Assembly: GCF_000158095.2 (NCBI RefSeq)
Contig: NZ_CM011002.1
Location: 1,007,228 to 1,071,227, forward strand
Length of the DNA stretch: 64,000 bases
Origin: Roseibium alexandrii DFL-11
GTDB taxonomy: Bacteria; Pseudomonadota; Alphaproteobacteria; Rhizobiales; Stappiaceae
Reading direction: 5' to 3'
Shown: piece by piece, positions 36,874-45,983 of the stretch
Numbering within the stretch: position 1 is the first letter of the stretch
Layout of the letters: the number at the start of each line of letters is the position of its first letter
The notes under the pieces: model-generated
What the model saw: only the letters and a program-made list of their open reading frames with translations
The model's database searches: none
What the model was told of the DNA's origin: nothing
Position numbers and translations under genes: made by a program

Positions 36874-38163
36874 CTAACCGTAAAACGCCAGTTTTTCGAT
36901 CACGGTCTTCTTGTGTTCCAATGTTGGGCCGGTGCCATAAACGGGCCGGTCGAACTTGTGGCCCATGAGCTCAGTTTGCATCCGGTCGGGAACGTCCAGG
37001 GCCGTCAAGCCATCCTGGAATGTATGCCGCAAACTGTAGAAGCTGTGGTTCGGGGTTTCGCGCAAATTGTGATCGGACAGGTACTTGTTGACCGCTGCCG
37101 AGAGGGATGATGTTTTTGCCATATAGCGGCGTTTTTTAAGCCCAACCAAAAGCCGCGCGCCGTCCAGGGCCGAACCGCACAACGGCACAATCCGTTTTGA
37201 ATATTTGGTTTTGATCTTCACCTTATCGTCGGGCTCAATGATCAAATGTGGAATGTCCGCGTCCAGGCGGAACTTCTCATTAGGTGCGCGGGCCGGTTCC
37301 GATGGCCGTGCGCCGGTACTGGCAACGATCATCAGAAGCGCGCGTGCTTCATCGTTCATGGACGCGATGCCCGGCAAGATCTTGTTTTTGATCCAATCAC
37401 GCGAGAACGGATATTTTTCGCCCTCAATCCCTTCGGAAAAGTAGGTGTCCTGGAAGGGCTTGATATGATCGATCCGGTGGAACTTGCACACGACGCGGTG
37501 CATCTTGTTGAGGTGCGTAAGGTCTTTGTTCGCCGTGGAAGGTTTCAGGCCGTCAACTTCGATCCGCTCCAACCACCAGTCGCGGAAATCCAGCGTGTGA
37601 AACTGGGAAATCTCGTCAATGTGACAATCACTGACAACCTTGATCCAGTTGGCAATTGCCCGTTTTTTGGGGTTTCTCCAAACCCGCATTTGATCGGCGT
37701 TTTTCCCTGTTGTTTCGTCCTTGGCGATCTTCTCATATTCCGCCAACAGGGCACCCATCTTGATCCGGGGTTTGTCTTCGGTGCCAAAAATCGCTTTGAA
37801 GTGTGCCGGGTTGTCCGGATCATTTCTTGCCAAGATATTCGCTCGTCGAACAAATTCGGCGGCGGGCAGTTGTATCACTTCGGAAAAGGGCCGGTATTCA
37901 ATGCCGAAAACCGACGCTAGATCGATCGCCGCGCGGTAGCGGTCATTGCTGTGAGCGCTGCCGCTTTTGACAAGGCTTGCCCAATAGGCCGTAACCCGCC
38001 GGTTGACTTCACCCGCTCGAACGACGGCTTCGGCATAATCTCGGGTTTTGAGGGCCTGGCGCACCCAGCGGCGGCGGTCAACCCATTTATAAGCGGCAGG
38101 TACAGCGCGTTGGAAGTGATACCAGTCACCTCGTTTTACGACATATCGTTTGTACTCGCTCAT
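36874..38163 (-). CDS. Tyrosine-type site-specific integrase (DUF6538 N-terminus)
   Basis: A 429-residue phage-type integrase. The N-terminal part (RGDWYHFQRAVPA, then TRDYAEAVVRAGEVNRR) is the DUF6538 arm/core domain of alphaproteobacterial island integrases. Catalytic residues are R286 in STGARPSE, a lysine near 320, R379 in YSLRHTF (with Tyr where the first His of HxxR usually is), H402 in LMGHK, and the nucleophile Y409 in PVYG. The gene starts 170 bases from the tRNA-Asn end, with iterons between them, and points away from the tRNA into the island. It should excise and insert the element at the tRNA 3' end. Confidence 0.93.
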   Translation of the reverse strand: MSEYKRYVVKRGDWYHFQRAVPAAYKWVDRRRWVRQALKTRDYAEAVVRAGEVNRRVTAYWASLVKSGSAHSNDRYRAAIDLASVFGIEYRPFSEVIQLPAAEFVRRANILARNDPDNPAHFKAIFGTEDKPRIKMGALLAEYEKIAKDETTGKNADQMRVWRNPKKRAIANWIKVVSDCHIDEISQFHTLDFRDWWLERIEVDGLKPSTANKDLTHLNKMHRVVCKFHRIDHIKPFQDTYFSEGIEGEKYPFSRDWIKNKILPGIASMNDEARALLMIVASTGARPSEPARAPNEKFRLDADIPHLIIEPDDKVKIKTKYSKRIVPLCGSALDGARLLVGLKKRRYMAKTSSLSAAVNKYLSDHNLRETPNHSFYSLRHTFQDGLTALDVPDRMQTELMGHKFDRPVYGTGPTLEHKKTVIEKLAFYG

Positions 38164-38192
38164 GATTGAGCCGATCAGATATGCGAGGCGCG

Positions 38193-38237
38193 CTTACCCC
38201 AAATTTACCCCAATATTTACCCCGTTCTTACCCCAAA
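38193..38237 (+). repeat. Integrase-end iterons, four TTACCCC copies
   Basis: CTTACCCCAAA (38193), TTTACCCCAAT (38204), TTTACCCCGTT (38216) and CTTACCCCAAA (38227) are spaced 11-12 bp. Two further copies lie at the other island end. They lie just upstream of the integrase gene and so could also control its expression. Confidence 0.65.
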
Positions 38238-38334
38238 TTACGGGATTTCAACCGGAAGTAAAAAGTTCGGGCGAAATTATTGGCGGAAAACAGCCGTTTT
38301 TGTCAAGGTGGTTGTTGGGGTGCAATTAGAAAGT

Positions 38335-38350
38335 GTGGCTCCCTGAGTAG
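38335..38350 (-). repeat. Right attachment site within tRNA-Asn
   Basis: GTGGCTCCCTGAGTAG, identical to 5856-5871, covers the 3' end of tRNA-Asn. Insertion here keeps the tRNA whole. Confidence 0.85.
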
Positions 38351-38411
38351 GACTCGAACCTACGACCCAGCGATTAACAGTCGCTTGCTCTACCAACTGA
38401 GCTATCAGGGA
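38336..38411 (-). tRNA. tRNA-Asn (GUU)
   Basis: On the minus strand a 76-base cloverleaf is complete: acceptor TCCCTGA paired with TCAGGGA, D arm, anticodon loop CTGTTAA with GTT, variable loop, T arm with GTTCGAGTC, discriminator G and encoded CCA. Its 3' end serves as the island's attachment site. Confidence 0.95.
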
Positions 38412-38724
38412 TCACCGTGCCGGGGCAGTGCGTCACCGCCCCCGCCGATGGAGATGCGTATAACGCAGCCCTTATCCATTTGCCAAGCCCTGAAATGCGT
38501 TTTTTTCATTCCATCGTTATTTTTTCGTCAGGTATGTGGAAAACTACAAATTTTTCAGATGCCTAGTTGTATCGATCGGTTTTTAACAGAAGCGCTTTGC
38601 CGGTCATAGTTCTGCGTTGCCGCCAAGATGGAACCCAAAACGCTGCGTTTTCCAACTGGCAATGGCAATTTGCGGTCAAACATATGGCTAAGAAGACTTA
38701 CCTCCGTAAACACTCTTGCTTGTG
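38412..38724. other. Divergent promoter region between tRNA-Asn and the cobalamin riboswitch
   Basis: 310 bases with no gene. It should hold the promoters of tRNA-Asn (minus) and of the cob operon (plus). Small frames here overlap the riboswitch and are not supported. Confidence 0.45.
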
Positions 38725-38957
38725 TGGTCGATTGGTTCCGGTTAGGAAGGAAACAGACGGTTCTGGTGCTGGAGTGATCCGGCCCGGATGAAACGGGAAT
38801 CCGGTAGGTCTTCATTTATGATTGATCCGGAGCTGCCCCCGCAACTGTGAGCGGCGAGTGCTGGCACAAAACCCACTGGGTACCTCTGAGCGTTGTTCTC
38901 AAGGCTTCCGGGAAGGGGTGCCGGTCACAAGGAACCGCGAGCCAGGAGACCGGCCGT
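38725..38957 (+). promoter_or_regulatory. Cobalamin (B12) riboswitch
   Basis: Contains the standard conserved blocks in order: GGGAATCCGGT, the B12 box AGCTGCCCCCGCAACTGTGA (38831-38850), ACCCACTGGG, a GGGAAGG stem, and the closing GAGCCAGGAGACCGGCC. It precedes cobU by 50 bases; the last stretch includes GGGAG, the cobU ribosome binding site, next to GACGGC segments able to pair with it, so control of translation is likely. It should switch off the cob operon when adenosylcobalamin is plentiful. Confidence 0.93.
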
Positions 38958-39006
38958 CGATAGAGTTTAACCGCAAGGCTGTCGGGCGGACGGCTGGGAG
39001 ACACAT

Positions 39007-39558
39007 GTGACGCAGTCTGACCATGGCCGGTCTACCCTCGTTTTTGGCGGGGCCCGGTCCGGAAAAAGCACCTTTGCAGAAAGGCTTGCAGCTCGAAGCA
39101 GCCTGGAAAGGGTGTATGTCGCAACGGGTGCCGCTTTCGATGACGAGATGGCGGACCGTATTGCCCTTCACAAGGACCAACGCGGATCTTACTGGATTAC
39201 CATTGAAGAGCAGCTGGATCTCGCAGGGGTGCTGAGCCGCGAAAGTGCCGCGCACCGGGTTATCCTCGTTGACTGCCTGACCCTTTGGCTGTCCAACCTG
39301 ATGTTTTCTGACAAGGACATAGCTGAGGAAACGGCGCGCTTGATTGAAGCCACCAAGGGTCTTGCCGGGCCGTGTGTGTTTGTCTCCAACGAAGTCGGCA
39401 TGGGGATCGTGCCGGAGAACCGCTTGTCGCGGTCGTTCCGGGACGCGCAAGGCCGTTTGAACCAGGATATCGCATCGGCGTGCCATCAGGTCGTGTTTGT
39501 CGCTGCTGGACAGCCGCTTCTTCTCAAACCCTCGCATCAACCGGAGATCGGATTGTGA
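39007..39558 (+). CDS. cobU: Adenosylcobinamide kinase / adenosylcobinamide-phosphate guanylyltransferase
   Basis: Bifunctional enzyme of the nucleotide-loop assembly (CobP in Pseudomonas denitrificans naming), 183 residues. It phosphorylates adenosylcobinamide and transfers GMP to it. Visible motifs are the P-loop GGARSGKST (residues 14-22), VDCLTLWLSNL and the highly conserved SNEVGMGIVPENRLSRSFRDAQGRLNQ. It begins with GTG, six bases after GGGAG; an ATG two bases earlier is out of frame. It is the first gene after the riboswitch and its stop overlaps the cobW start in a GTGA junction. Confidence 0.94.
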   Translation: MTQSDHGRSTLVFGGARSGKSTFAERLAARSSLERVYVATGAAFDDEMADRIALHKDQRGSYWITIEEQLDLAGVLSRESAAHRVILVDCLTLWLSNLMFSDKDIAEETARLIEATKGLAGPCVFVSNEVGMGIVPENRLSRSFRDAQGRLNQDIASACHQVVFVAAGQPLLLKPSHQPEIGL

Positions 39559-40670
39559 CTTCTTCAACGCTTAGGCCGGGTCAAAAAATCCCGGCAACCA
39601 TCGTGACCGGTTTTCTTGGCGCGGGAAAAACGACCTTGATCCGCAACCTGTTGCAAAATGCCGGCGGCAAGCGGATCGCGCTTATCGTCAACGAATTCGG
39701 CGATATGGGATTTGACGGATCGCTGGTGAACGGCTGTGCGGACCCGAGCTGTTCGGCAGAAGAAGTTGTGGAGCTAACCAATGGCTGCATTTGCTGCACG
39801 GTCGCCGATGACTTTCTGCCCACCATGGAAATGCTGCTGGCTCGTGAAAACCCGCCGGAGCATATCGTAATAGAGACATCCGGTCTTGCCCTGCCGCAGC
39901 CGCTGGTCCGGGCCTTTTCGTGGCCATCGGTAAAACCAAAAGTCACTGTGGACGGTGTTGTCACGGTTCTGGACGCAGCTGCGCTTGCAGAGGGGCGGAT
40001 CGCCTTGGATGAAGCCGCGCTGGAAGCCCAGCGCGCCGCGGATGAAGCGCTGGATCATGAAAGCCCGGTTGAGGAGCTTTTCCAGGATCAACTGCGCTGT
40101 GCAGATCTTGTGGTGCTGAACAAGGCCGATTTGGTCGCGGGCGATATTCTTGCGGGTGTTCAGGCAAAAATTGCAGCTGAGGTCCGCCCGGCCGTGCATA
40201 TCGTTGCGTCTGAAAAAGGCACTTTGCCGATCGAGGTTTTGCTTGGCCGCGGCTCAGCGGCTGAGGATGACATGGCCTCCCGTCACGAACATCACCATCA
40301 CCACCATGATGATGACCATCACCATGATCACGATGATCATCATCACGACCACGACCACCATCATGATCATCACCACCACGATGACTTTGAAAGCCATGTG
40401 ATCGAGGCGCCGGTTTTTGCGTCGCTGAAGGAAGCTGAAGCGCAGGTGCTTCAGGCCATGGCATTGATAGGTGTTCTTCGGATCAAAGGGGCGGTTCAGG
40501 TGGATGGCAAGGCCGCGCCGGCCATGGTTCAGGCTGTCGGTCCGAGGGTTGAAACCTGGTTTGCATCAGGTGCGGAGAGTGCGGGCAAGTTGGTGGTGAT
40601 TGGGCTCAAAGGTTTCGATTTGGGCGCTGTTCGCGGGGCGCTATCGGGGCTTGCAGAAGCGGCTGAGTGA
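39555..40670 (+). CDS. cobW: CobW-type G3E GTPase
   Basis: A 371-residue GTPase of the COG0523/G3E metallochaperone group, taken to supply cobalt to the CobNST chelatase. The Walker A motif is GFLGAGKTTL (19-28), the metal-binding GCICC lies near 77-81, and NKADL is the guanine-specificity motif. A His/Asp-rich run of over 30 residues, near 245-276, should bind metal. The C-terminal CobW domain follows. The frame is open from 39372, but the GTG at 39555 overlaps the cobU stop (GTGA) and is the sensible start. Second gene of the riboswitch operon. Confidence 0.93.
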   Translation: MTSSTLRPGQKIPATIVTGFLGAGKTTLIRNLLQNAGGKRIALIVNEFGDMGFDGSLVNGCADPSCSAEEVVELTNGCICCTVADDFLPTMEMLLARENPPEHIVIETSGLALPQPLVRAFSWPSVKPKVTVDGVVTVLDAAALAEGRIALDEAALEAQRAADEALDHESPVEELFQDQLRCADLVVLNKADLVAGDILAGVQAKIAAEVRPAVHIVASEKGTLPIEVLLGRGSAAEDDMASRHEHHHHHHDDDHHHDHDDHHHDHDHHHDHHHHDDFESHVIEAPVFASLKEAEAQVLQAMALIGVLRIKGAVQVDGKAAPAMVQAVGPRVETWFASGAESAGKLVVIGLKGFDLGAVRGALSGLAEAAE

Positions 40671-40802
40671 TTTCAGGCGCCGTTACATGCTGATGTTGCC
40701 GGGCTGTGTCCTGCAATTCAACGGAAGCCTTTTCTCACTGAAAAACAGCGACGGATCTCATGGATCTGCCATGGGATGACATAATAACGAGAAACCATCC
40801 AG

Positions 40803-43800
40803 ATGCACATTCTCGCAAGCCAGACGCGCCGGATCGACGACGGGGGCGATGCTGTCGACCTCGCTCAGCAGCCTGCCGACATCCTGTTTTTGTCCGCCGC
40901 CGACACCGAGCTTGGAAGTCTGGCAGCGGCGCAGTCAGGCTTAGGGTCGGGTGCCCCAAGCCTACGTCTTGCGAACCTGATGGCACTGTCGCATCCGTAT
41001 TCGGTTGATCTTTATGCAGAGCAGACGGTTCGCGGATCCCGGATCGTAATCCTGCGCGTTCTTGGAGGTGTTGAGTATTGGCGCTACGGGTTGGGGCGGT
41101 TTGTTGAAGAGGCGCGCGCCAGCGGTATCGATCTTGTTGTCATACCCGGTGACGACAAATGGGATGAAGCTCTCACAAGCCATTCGACGCGCAGCACGGA
41201 TGATGTGCGTCAGATGTGGCGCTACTTCATTGAGGGCGGGCCTGAGAACTACGCCAACGCATTGCGGTTTGCCGGTCACCTGATCGGGCAGACCGAAGAG
41301 CCTGCGCATGCGGTTCTTCTGCCAAGAGCCGGGATTTACCTGCCTGGCCATACCGCGCCGGGTCTGGAAACGGTGAGATCAACCTGGGCAGACCCGAAAG
41401 CTCCCGTCGCTGCGATCACCTTTTACCGGGCGCTGGTGCAAGGGTCCCAGACCGCGCCTGTCGATGCTTTGGTCTCAGTACTCGCAGATGCCGGCGTCAA
41501 TGCGCTGCCGGTCTTTGTCTCCAGCCTCAAAGAAGCAGAATCGATTGCTGTTCTGGACGCCTTGTTTGAAGGGGCGCAGCCGGATGTCGTACTGAATGGC
41601 ACTGCATTTGCCGTTTCCAAGGCCGGCATTGAGCACCAGCCCACACCGCTCGATAAATGGGGCAAGCCTGTTCTTCAGGTCGTGTTCTCATCCTCATCGA
41701 GGGAGGGCTGGGAGGAGAGCGATCAGGGGCTGTCAATCCGCGACCTTGCGATGCATGTGGTGTTGCCGGAAATCGACGGGCGGTTGTTGACCCGGGCCGT
41801 GTCTTTCAAGGAAGAGGGTGTATTTGACCCAGAGACGCAATCGACGCCCGTGAAATTCACCCCTGTGCAGGATCGCATGCGGTTTGTGGCCGACTTGGCG
41901 GCCAACTGGGCCCGCCTTGGACGGGTTGCTGTAAAAGACAAAAAGACCGCGCTGATCCTGGCGAACTATCCGAACAAGGATGGCCGTCTTGCCAACGGGG
42001 TCGGCCTCGATACGCCAGCCTCCTGCGTTTCTGTGCTCAATGCTATGAAACAGGCCGGATATGATGTCGGAAATGCCCCGGAAACGTCGACGGGCCTGAT
42101 GGACATTTTAACGTCCGGCGTAACCAATTCTCTTGCGCAGAGGCAGGAGAGGGTGTGCTATGAACAGCTGTCACTTACCACTTATGCCGCCGAGTTTGCC
42201 AAACTGCCCGAAGTGGTCCGTACAGCTGTTCAGGATCGATGGGGCAACCCGGAAGACGATCCGCACCTAGTCGACGGTACGTTCCGGTTGGCGCTGCATC
42301 GGTTCGGCAATCAGGTCGTCGGCATCCAGCCCGCACGTGGCTTCAACATTGATCCCAAAGAGACCTATCACGACCCGGATCTGGTGCCGCCGCACCACTA
42401 TTTCGCGTTTTATATCTGGCTGCGCCGGGAGTTTGGCACTGATGCGGTGATCCATCTCGGCAAGCACGGAAATCTGGAATGGCTGCCTGGCAAGGCGCTC
42501 GCCCTCTCTGAAGGCTGCTTTCCGGAGGCCGTGCTTGGCCCCATGCCGAACATTTATCCGTTTATCGTCAATGATCCGGGTGAGGGGGCGCAAGCGAAGC
42601 GGCGCACATCCGCAGTGATTGTTGACCACCTGACACCGCCGCTCACGCGGGCCGAAAGCCATGGCGTTGCCGAGGAGCTGGAGACCCTGCTGGATGAGTA
42701 TTACCTCGCAAGCGGTGTCGATCCTCGGCGGCTCAAGGCGCTGACCCGGGACATCCTGGATGCGGCCAGCCGGCACGGCCTCGACAAGGATATCGGCATC
42801 ACCGACGAGATGGACGAAGACACCCGTCTTGCCCGGCTTGATGCACATTTGTGTGATCTGAAGGAACTTCAGATCCGCGACGGCCTGCATATTCTGGGCG
42901 AGAGTCCGGAGGGTAACCTCCTGACTGACCTGCTGTCGGCCCTTGTGCGGGTTCCGCGTGGCGGTGGGGCGCGGCAGAACAGTCTTCAGCGGGCGCTTTC
43001 AGAGGACTTGGGGTTTTCCGCGTTTGACCCGCTTAATTGTGATTTTGCGGCACCTTGGGCCGGAGCGAAGCCGGATGTGCTTGCAAGTGTCTCTGACGCG
43101 CCATGGCGCTCAAATGGCGATACGGTTGAGCGGCTTGAGTTGCTCGCGCAACGAATTGTCGCGGGCGATATAGTCACTTCGTTGGACTGGCCGGCGGTGC
43201 AGGCGGTGCTGGCTGAAATCGAAGAACGGATCCGCCCGTCGGTGACCGGTTCCGGACAGTCGGAGCTGGACGCAGTCTTGACCGCGCTGAATGGCGGGTT
43301 CGTCAAACCGGGCCCGTCAGGCGCGCCGTCTCGTGGCCGGCCGGATGTCTTGCCGACGGGTAAGAACTTCTACTCGGTCGATGTGCGGGCTGTTCCGACA
43401 GAAACAGCCTGGCGTCTCGGCCAACAATCGGCCTCGCTGGTGGCCGAGCGGTATTTTCAGGAAGAAGGCGAGTGGCCGGCGTCGTTGGTTTTGACCTGCT
43501 GGGGCACGGCCAACATGCGCACGGGCGGCGATGATATTGCGCAGGCGCTGGCGCTGATCGGCGCCAAACCGGTCTGGGAAACTGCGTCAGGGCGCGTTAC
43601 AGGCTTTGAAATCCTGAAATTGTCGGAGCTCGGACGCCCGCGAATTGACGTGACCTTGCGAGTGTCCGGCTTTTTCCGGGATGCTTTCCCGCATCAGATG
43701 GACCTTTTTGACAGCGCTGTGCGGGCAGTCGGTCAACTGGAAGAGCCGGAGGATGCCAATCCCGTTGCCGCGCGCATGAAACAGGAAGAGGCGAAATTGG

Positions 43801-44543
43801 CTGCCGCAGGCCTTTCGCCAGATGAGGCCCAGCGCCGGGCCGGGTTCCGGGTGTTTGGCTCAAAACCCGGCGCCTATGGGGCTGGGCTTCAAGCGCTGAT
43901 CGACGAAGGGATCTGGGATGAACGCGGTGACTTTGCCGAAGCTTTCCTGACCTGGGGCGGCTATGCCTATGGCGGCGGTGCGTCGGGTGATCAGGCGCGC
44001 GGCGAACTTGAAGGGCGGCTGGCTTCCGTTGATGCGGTTTTGCACAATCAGGACAACCGCGAGCACGACCTTCTCGACAGCGATGATTATTATCAGTTCG
44101 AGGGTGGTCTGGCGGCAACGGTTGAGCACCTGAAAGGCGACGTGCCAAAAGTCTATCACAACGACCACTCGCGTCCCGAGCGCCCGGTTGTGCGTTCCTT
44201 GTCTGAGGAAATCGGCCGTGTCGTGCGCGGTCGGGCTGCCAACCCGAAATGGATCAAGGGCGTGATGCGTCATGGCTACAAAGGCGCTTTCGAAATGGTG
44301 GCAACGCTCGACTATCTGTTTGCGTTTGCCGCAACGACCAGGGCTGTCGGCGATCACCATTTTGATCAGCTTTACGAGGCCTATTTGGGCGATGAAGTCG
44401 TGCGCGACTTTCTTCAGGACGCGAATCCGGCAGGCTATCAGGAAATGCTGGCACGGTTTCAGGAGGCGCTTGATCGTGGCCTCTGGACACCGCGCCGCAA
44501 TTCGACCCATGCTGCACTGAATGATTTGAACAAAACACAATAA
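40803..44543 (+). CDS. cobN: Cobaltochelatase subunit CobN
   Basis: Large subunit of the aerobic ATP-dependent cobaltochelatase, 1,246 residues, normal length. It inserts Co2+ into hydrogenobyrinic acid a,c-diamide together with CobS and CobT, which are not in this window. The CobN/magnesium-chelatase H-type body is evident, for example ARGFNIDPKETYHDPDLVPPHHY, HLGKHGNLEWLPGKALALS, and TCWGTANMRTGGDDIAQALALIG. It follows cobW by 130 bases and precedes cobO by 14. Confidence 0.95.
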   Translation: MHILASQTRRIDDGGDAVDLAQQPADILFLSAADTELGSLAAAQSGLGSGAPSLRLANLMALSHPYSVDLYAEQTVRGSRIVILRVLGGVEYWRYGLGRFVEEARASGIDLVVIPGDDKWDEALTSHSTRSTDDVRQMWRYFIEGGPENYANALRFAGHLIGQTEEPAHAVLLPRAGIYLPGHTAPGLETVRSTWADPKAPVAAITFYRALVQGSQTAPVDALVSVLADAGVNALPVFVSSLKEAESIAVLDALFEGAQPDVVLNGTAFAVSKAGIEHQPTPLDKWGKPVLQVVFSSSSREGWEESDQGLSIRDLAMHVVLPEIDGRLLTRAVSFKEEGVFDPETQSTPVKFTPVQDRMRFVADLAANWARLGRVAVKDKKTALILANYPNKDGRLANGVGLDTPASCVSVLNAMKQAGYDVGNAPETSTGLMDILTSGVTNSLAQRQERVCYEQLSLTTYAAEFAKLPEVVRTAVQDRWGNPEDDPHLVDGTFRLALHRFGNQVVGIQPARGFNIDPKETYHDPDLVPPHHYFAFYIWLRREFGTDAVIHLGKHGNLEWLPGKALALSEGCFPEAVLGPMPNIYPFIVNDPGEGAQAKRRTSAVIVDHLTPPLTRAESHGVAEELETLLDEYYLASGVDPRRLKALTRDILDAASRHGLDKDIGITDEMDEDTRLARLDAHLCDLKELQIRDGLHILGESPEGNLLTDLLSALVRVPRGGGARQNSLQRALSEDLGFSAFDPLNCDFAAPWAGAKPDVLASVSDAPWRSNGDTVERLELLAQRIVAGDIVTSLDWPAVQAVLAEIEERIRPSVTGSGQSELDAVLTALNGGFVKPGPSGAPSRGRPDVLPTGKNFYSVDVRAVPTETAWRLGQQSASLVAERYFQEEGEWPASLVLTCWGTANMRTGGDDIAQALALIGAKPVWETASGRVTGFEILKLSELGRPRIDVTLRVSGFFRDAFPHQMDLFDSAVRAVGQLEEPEDANPVAARMKQEEAKLAAAGLSPDEAQRRAGFRVFGSKPGAYGAGLQALIDEGIWDERGDFAEAFLTWGGYAYGGGASGDQARGELEGRLASVDAVLHNQDNREHDLLDSDDYYQFEGGLAATVEHLKGDVPKVYHNDHSRPERPVVRSLSEEIGRVVRGRAANPKWIKGVMRHGYKGAFEMVATLDYLFAFAATTRAVGDHHFDQLYEAYLGDEVVRDFLQDANPAGYQEMLARFQEALDRGLWTPRRNSTHAALNDLNKTQ

Positions 44544-44557
44544 TCGGGAGACACACC

Positions 44558-45196
44558 ATGACCGCCGATACGGATAAACCCGAGCTTACGGAAGACGAAC
44601 TCAACGCGCGCCATGCGGAAAAGATGCGCAAGAAAAAGGCCGCGCGCGACAAGATTATGGCGACCAAGACCATCGAAAAGGGATTGGTGATCGTTCACAC
44701 CGGAAAGGGCAAGGGCAAGTCGACGGCCGGGTTCGGTATGGTCTTCCGTTCCCTTGGCCATGGTCACAAGGTCGGCGTTGTCCAGTTCGTGAAAGGCCGG
44801 ATCGAAACTGGCGAACGCATGGCGCTTGAGCGGTTCCACGATCTGGTGACGATCAAGCGCATGGGTGAGGGATTTACTTGGGAAACCCAGGACCGGCAGC
44901 GGGATATCGATGCGGCTCAACAGGCCTGGGACGCTGCCAAGGACATGATCCGCTCCGGAGACTTCCGGCTGATCCTGTGTGATGAACTCAACATCGTGCT
45001 GCGCTACGACTATCTCGACATCAACGAGGTCGTTGACTTCCTCAAGAATGAAAAGCCGGAAGACGTCCACGTGATCATCACCGGACGGAACGCCAAGGAT
45101 GAGCTGCTTGAAGTCGCGGACCTTGTCACGGACATGACGCAGGTCAAGCACCCGTTCCGGTCTGGCGTAAAGCCGCAAGAAGGCATTGAGTTCTAA
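44558..45196 (+). CDS. cobO: Cob(I)yrinic acid a,c-diamide adenosyltransferase
   Basis: A 212-residue corrinoid adenosyltransferase of the CobO/BtuR/CobA type, attaching the 5'-deoxyadenosyl group to cobalt. The P-loop HTGKGKGKSTAGFG (residues 47-60) and the LILCDELNIVLRYDYL and VIITGRNAKDELLEVADLVTDM motifs are standard. GGGAG precedes the ATG. It acts directly after the chelatase in the pathway, matching its place behind cobN. Confidence 0.95.
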   Translation: MTADTDKPELTEDELNARHAEKMRKKKAARDKIMATKTIEKGLVIVHTGKGKGKSTAGFGMVFRSLGHGHKVGVVQFVKGRIETGERMALERFHDLVTIKRMGEGFTWETQDRQRDIDAAQQAWDAAKDMIRSGDFRLILCDELNIVLRYDYLDINEVVDFLKNEKPEDVHVIITGRNAKDELLEVADLVTDMTQVKHPFRSGVKPQEGIEF

Positions 45197-45205
45197 GACC
45201 GAGCG

Positions 45206-45673
45206 ATGCCTTACACAGTTGAACGCGCCAGCAGCGCGGACTCTCACGAGATCACGCTGCTGCTGCGCGCATCCATTATTGAGCTCTGCGGGCTTGACCA
45301 TGGTGACAATCCGGATCGCTATAAAGCCTGGCTGAAAAACAAAACCGCGCCGAATGTGGAAAGCTGGATCGATGGTCCGGGGGCAGCGTTTGTCGTCCAG
45401 GATCAGGACAAACGCATTCTCGGCTTTGCAATGGGGACACCCAAGGGGCACATTCCCTTGATGTATGTGTTGCCGGATGCGCGTTTGACCGGGGTGAGCA
45501 AAACCTTGATGCGGGCGCTTGAAGACACGTTTCGCGACCGCGGTCTGGATGAGTCTTGTCTTTCCAGCACGCTCACGGCGGAGCGCTTTTATAAATCCCT
45601 TGGATATGCTGAAACCGGAGAGACCAAAACCCAGCTGGACATGACCTTCCGGTGCTTCAAAAAGGGCCTTTGA
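45206..45673 (+). CDS. GNAT family N-acetyltransferase
   Basis: A 155-residue GNAT-fold protein. VERASSADSHEITLLLRASI opens the fold, AFVVQDQDKRILGFAMG is the central beta pair, and the acetyl-CoA-binding turn is the RLTGVSKTLMRALEDTF helix. The tail SSTLTAERFYKSLGYAETGE is typical. It lies inside the cob operon, 9 bases past cobO and 1 base before the YrhK gene, though it has no known role in cobalamin synthesis. Substrate unknown. Confidence 0.85.
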   Translation: MPYTVERASSADSHEITLLLRASIIELCGLDHGDNPDRYKAWLKNKTAPNVESWIDGPGAAFVVQDQDKRILGFAMGTPKGHIPLMYVLPDARLTGVSKTLMRALEDTFRDRGLDESCLSSTLTAERFYKSLGYAETGETKTQLDMTFRCFKKGL

Positions 45674-45674
45674 A

Positions 45675-45983
45675 ATGAGCAAGCTGTTTGATCATAGCCT
45701 TCGCAGCGCGTCTCCGGACCATGCGGAGATCGTGCGCAAGTATGAACTCTACCGGACAATAGTTGAGTTTCTCGCAGCGCTCATGTTCGTGATCGGCAGT
45801 ATCTTCTTTTTCTACGAGAGCCTGCTTTATGCCGGAACCTGGCTGTTTCTGATCGGCTCGATCCTGTTCGGGGTGCGGCCGACCATCCGGCTTCTTCTGG
45901 AGCTGAAACTCGCCAACCTCCCGGTGCCGAAGGAATTCCGGCCATATGGCGCGCCGCCGGTTGATGAGCCGGTGAGCCGATGA
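45675..45983 (+). CDS. YrhK-domain membrane protein
   Basis: A 102-residue protein with two closely spaced membrane helices ([18 protein letters not shown] and [19 protein letters not shown]), the layout of YrhK-domain proteins. AAGGG lies 10 bases before the ATG. Its stop overlaps the start of cobQ (ATGA), so it is translated with it. Its role is unknown; placement inside the riboswitch operon hints at an envelope link, not more. Confidence 0.82.
   Translation: MSKLFDHSLRSASPDHAEIVRKYELYRTIVEFLAALMFVIGSIFFFYESLLYAGTWLFLIGSILFGVRPTIRLLLELKLANLPVPKEFRPYGAPPVDEPVSR

Larger units (their letters stand above)
5856..38350. mobile_element. Candidate 32.5-kb integrative genomic island at tRNA-Asn
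   Basis: The boundaries are a 16-bp direct repeat (5856-5871 and 38335-38350) equal to the 3' end of tRNA-Asn plus its CCA. The tRNA is intact at the right end, next to a tyrosine recombinase gene pointing into the element. Iterons of TTACCCCAA lie inside both ends. The sequence just left of 5856 reads, on the tRNA strand, as a T-rich trailer, as expected of the original downstream flank of the tRNA. The cargo has accessory genes and many pseudogene fragments. No conjugation genes are visible, so it is not self-transmissible by what can be seen. Confidence 0.8.

Noticed and set aside
38555..38815. Small frames within the region leading into the riboswitch.
   Set aside because: They overlap the conserved riboswitch RNA and have no independent support.
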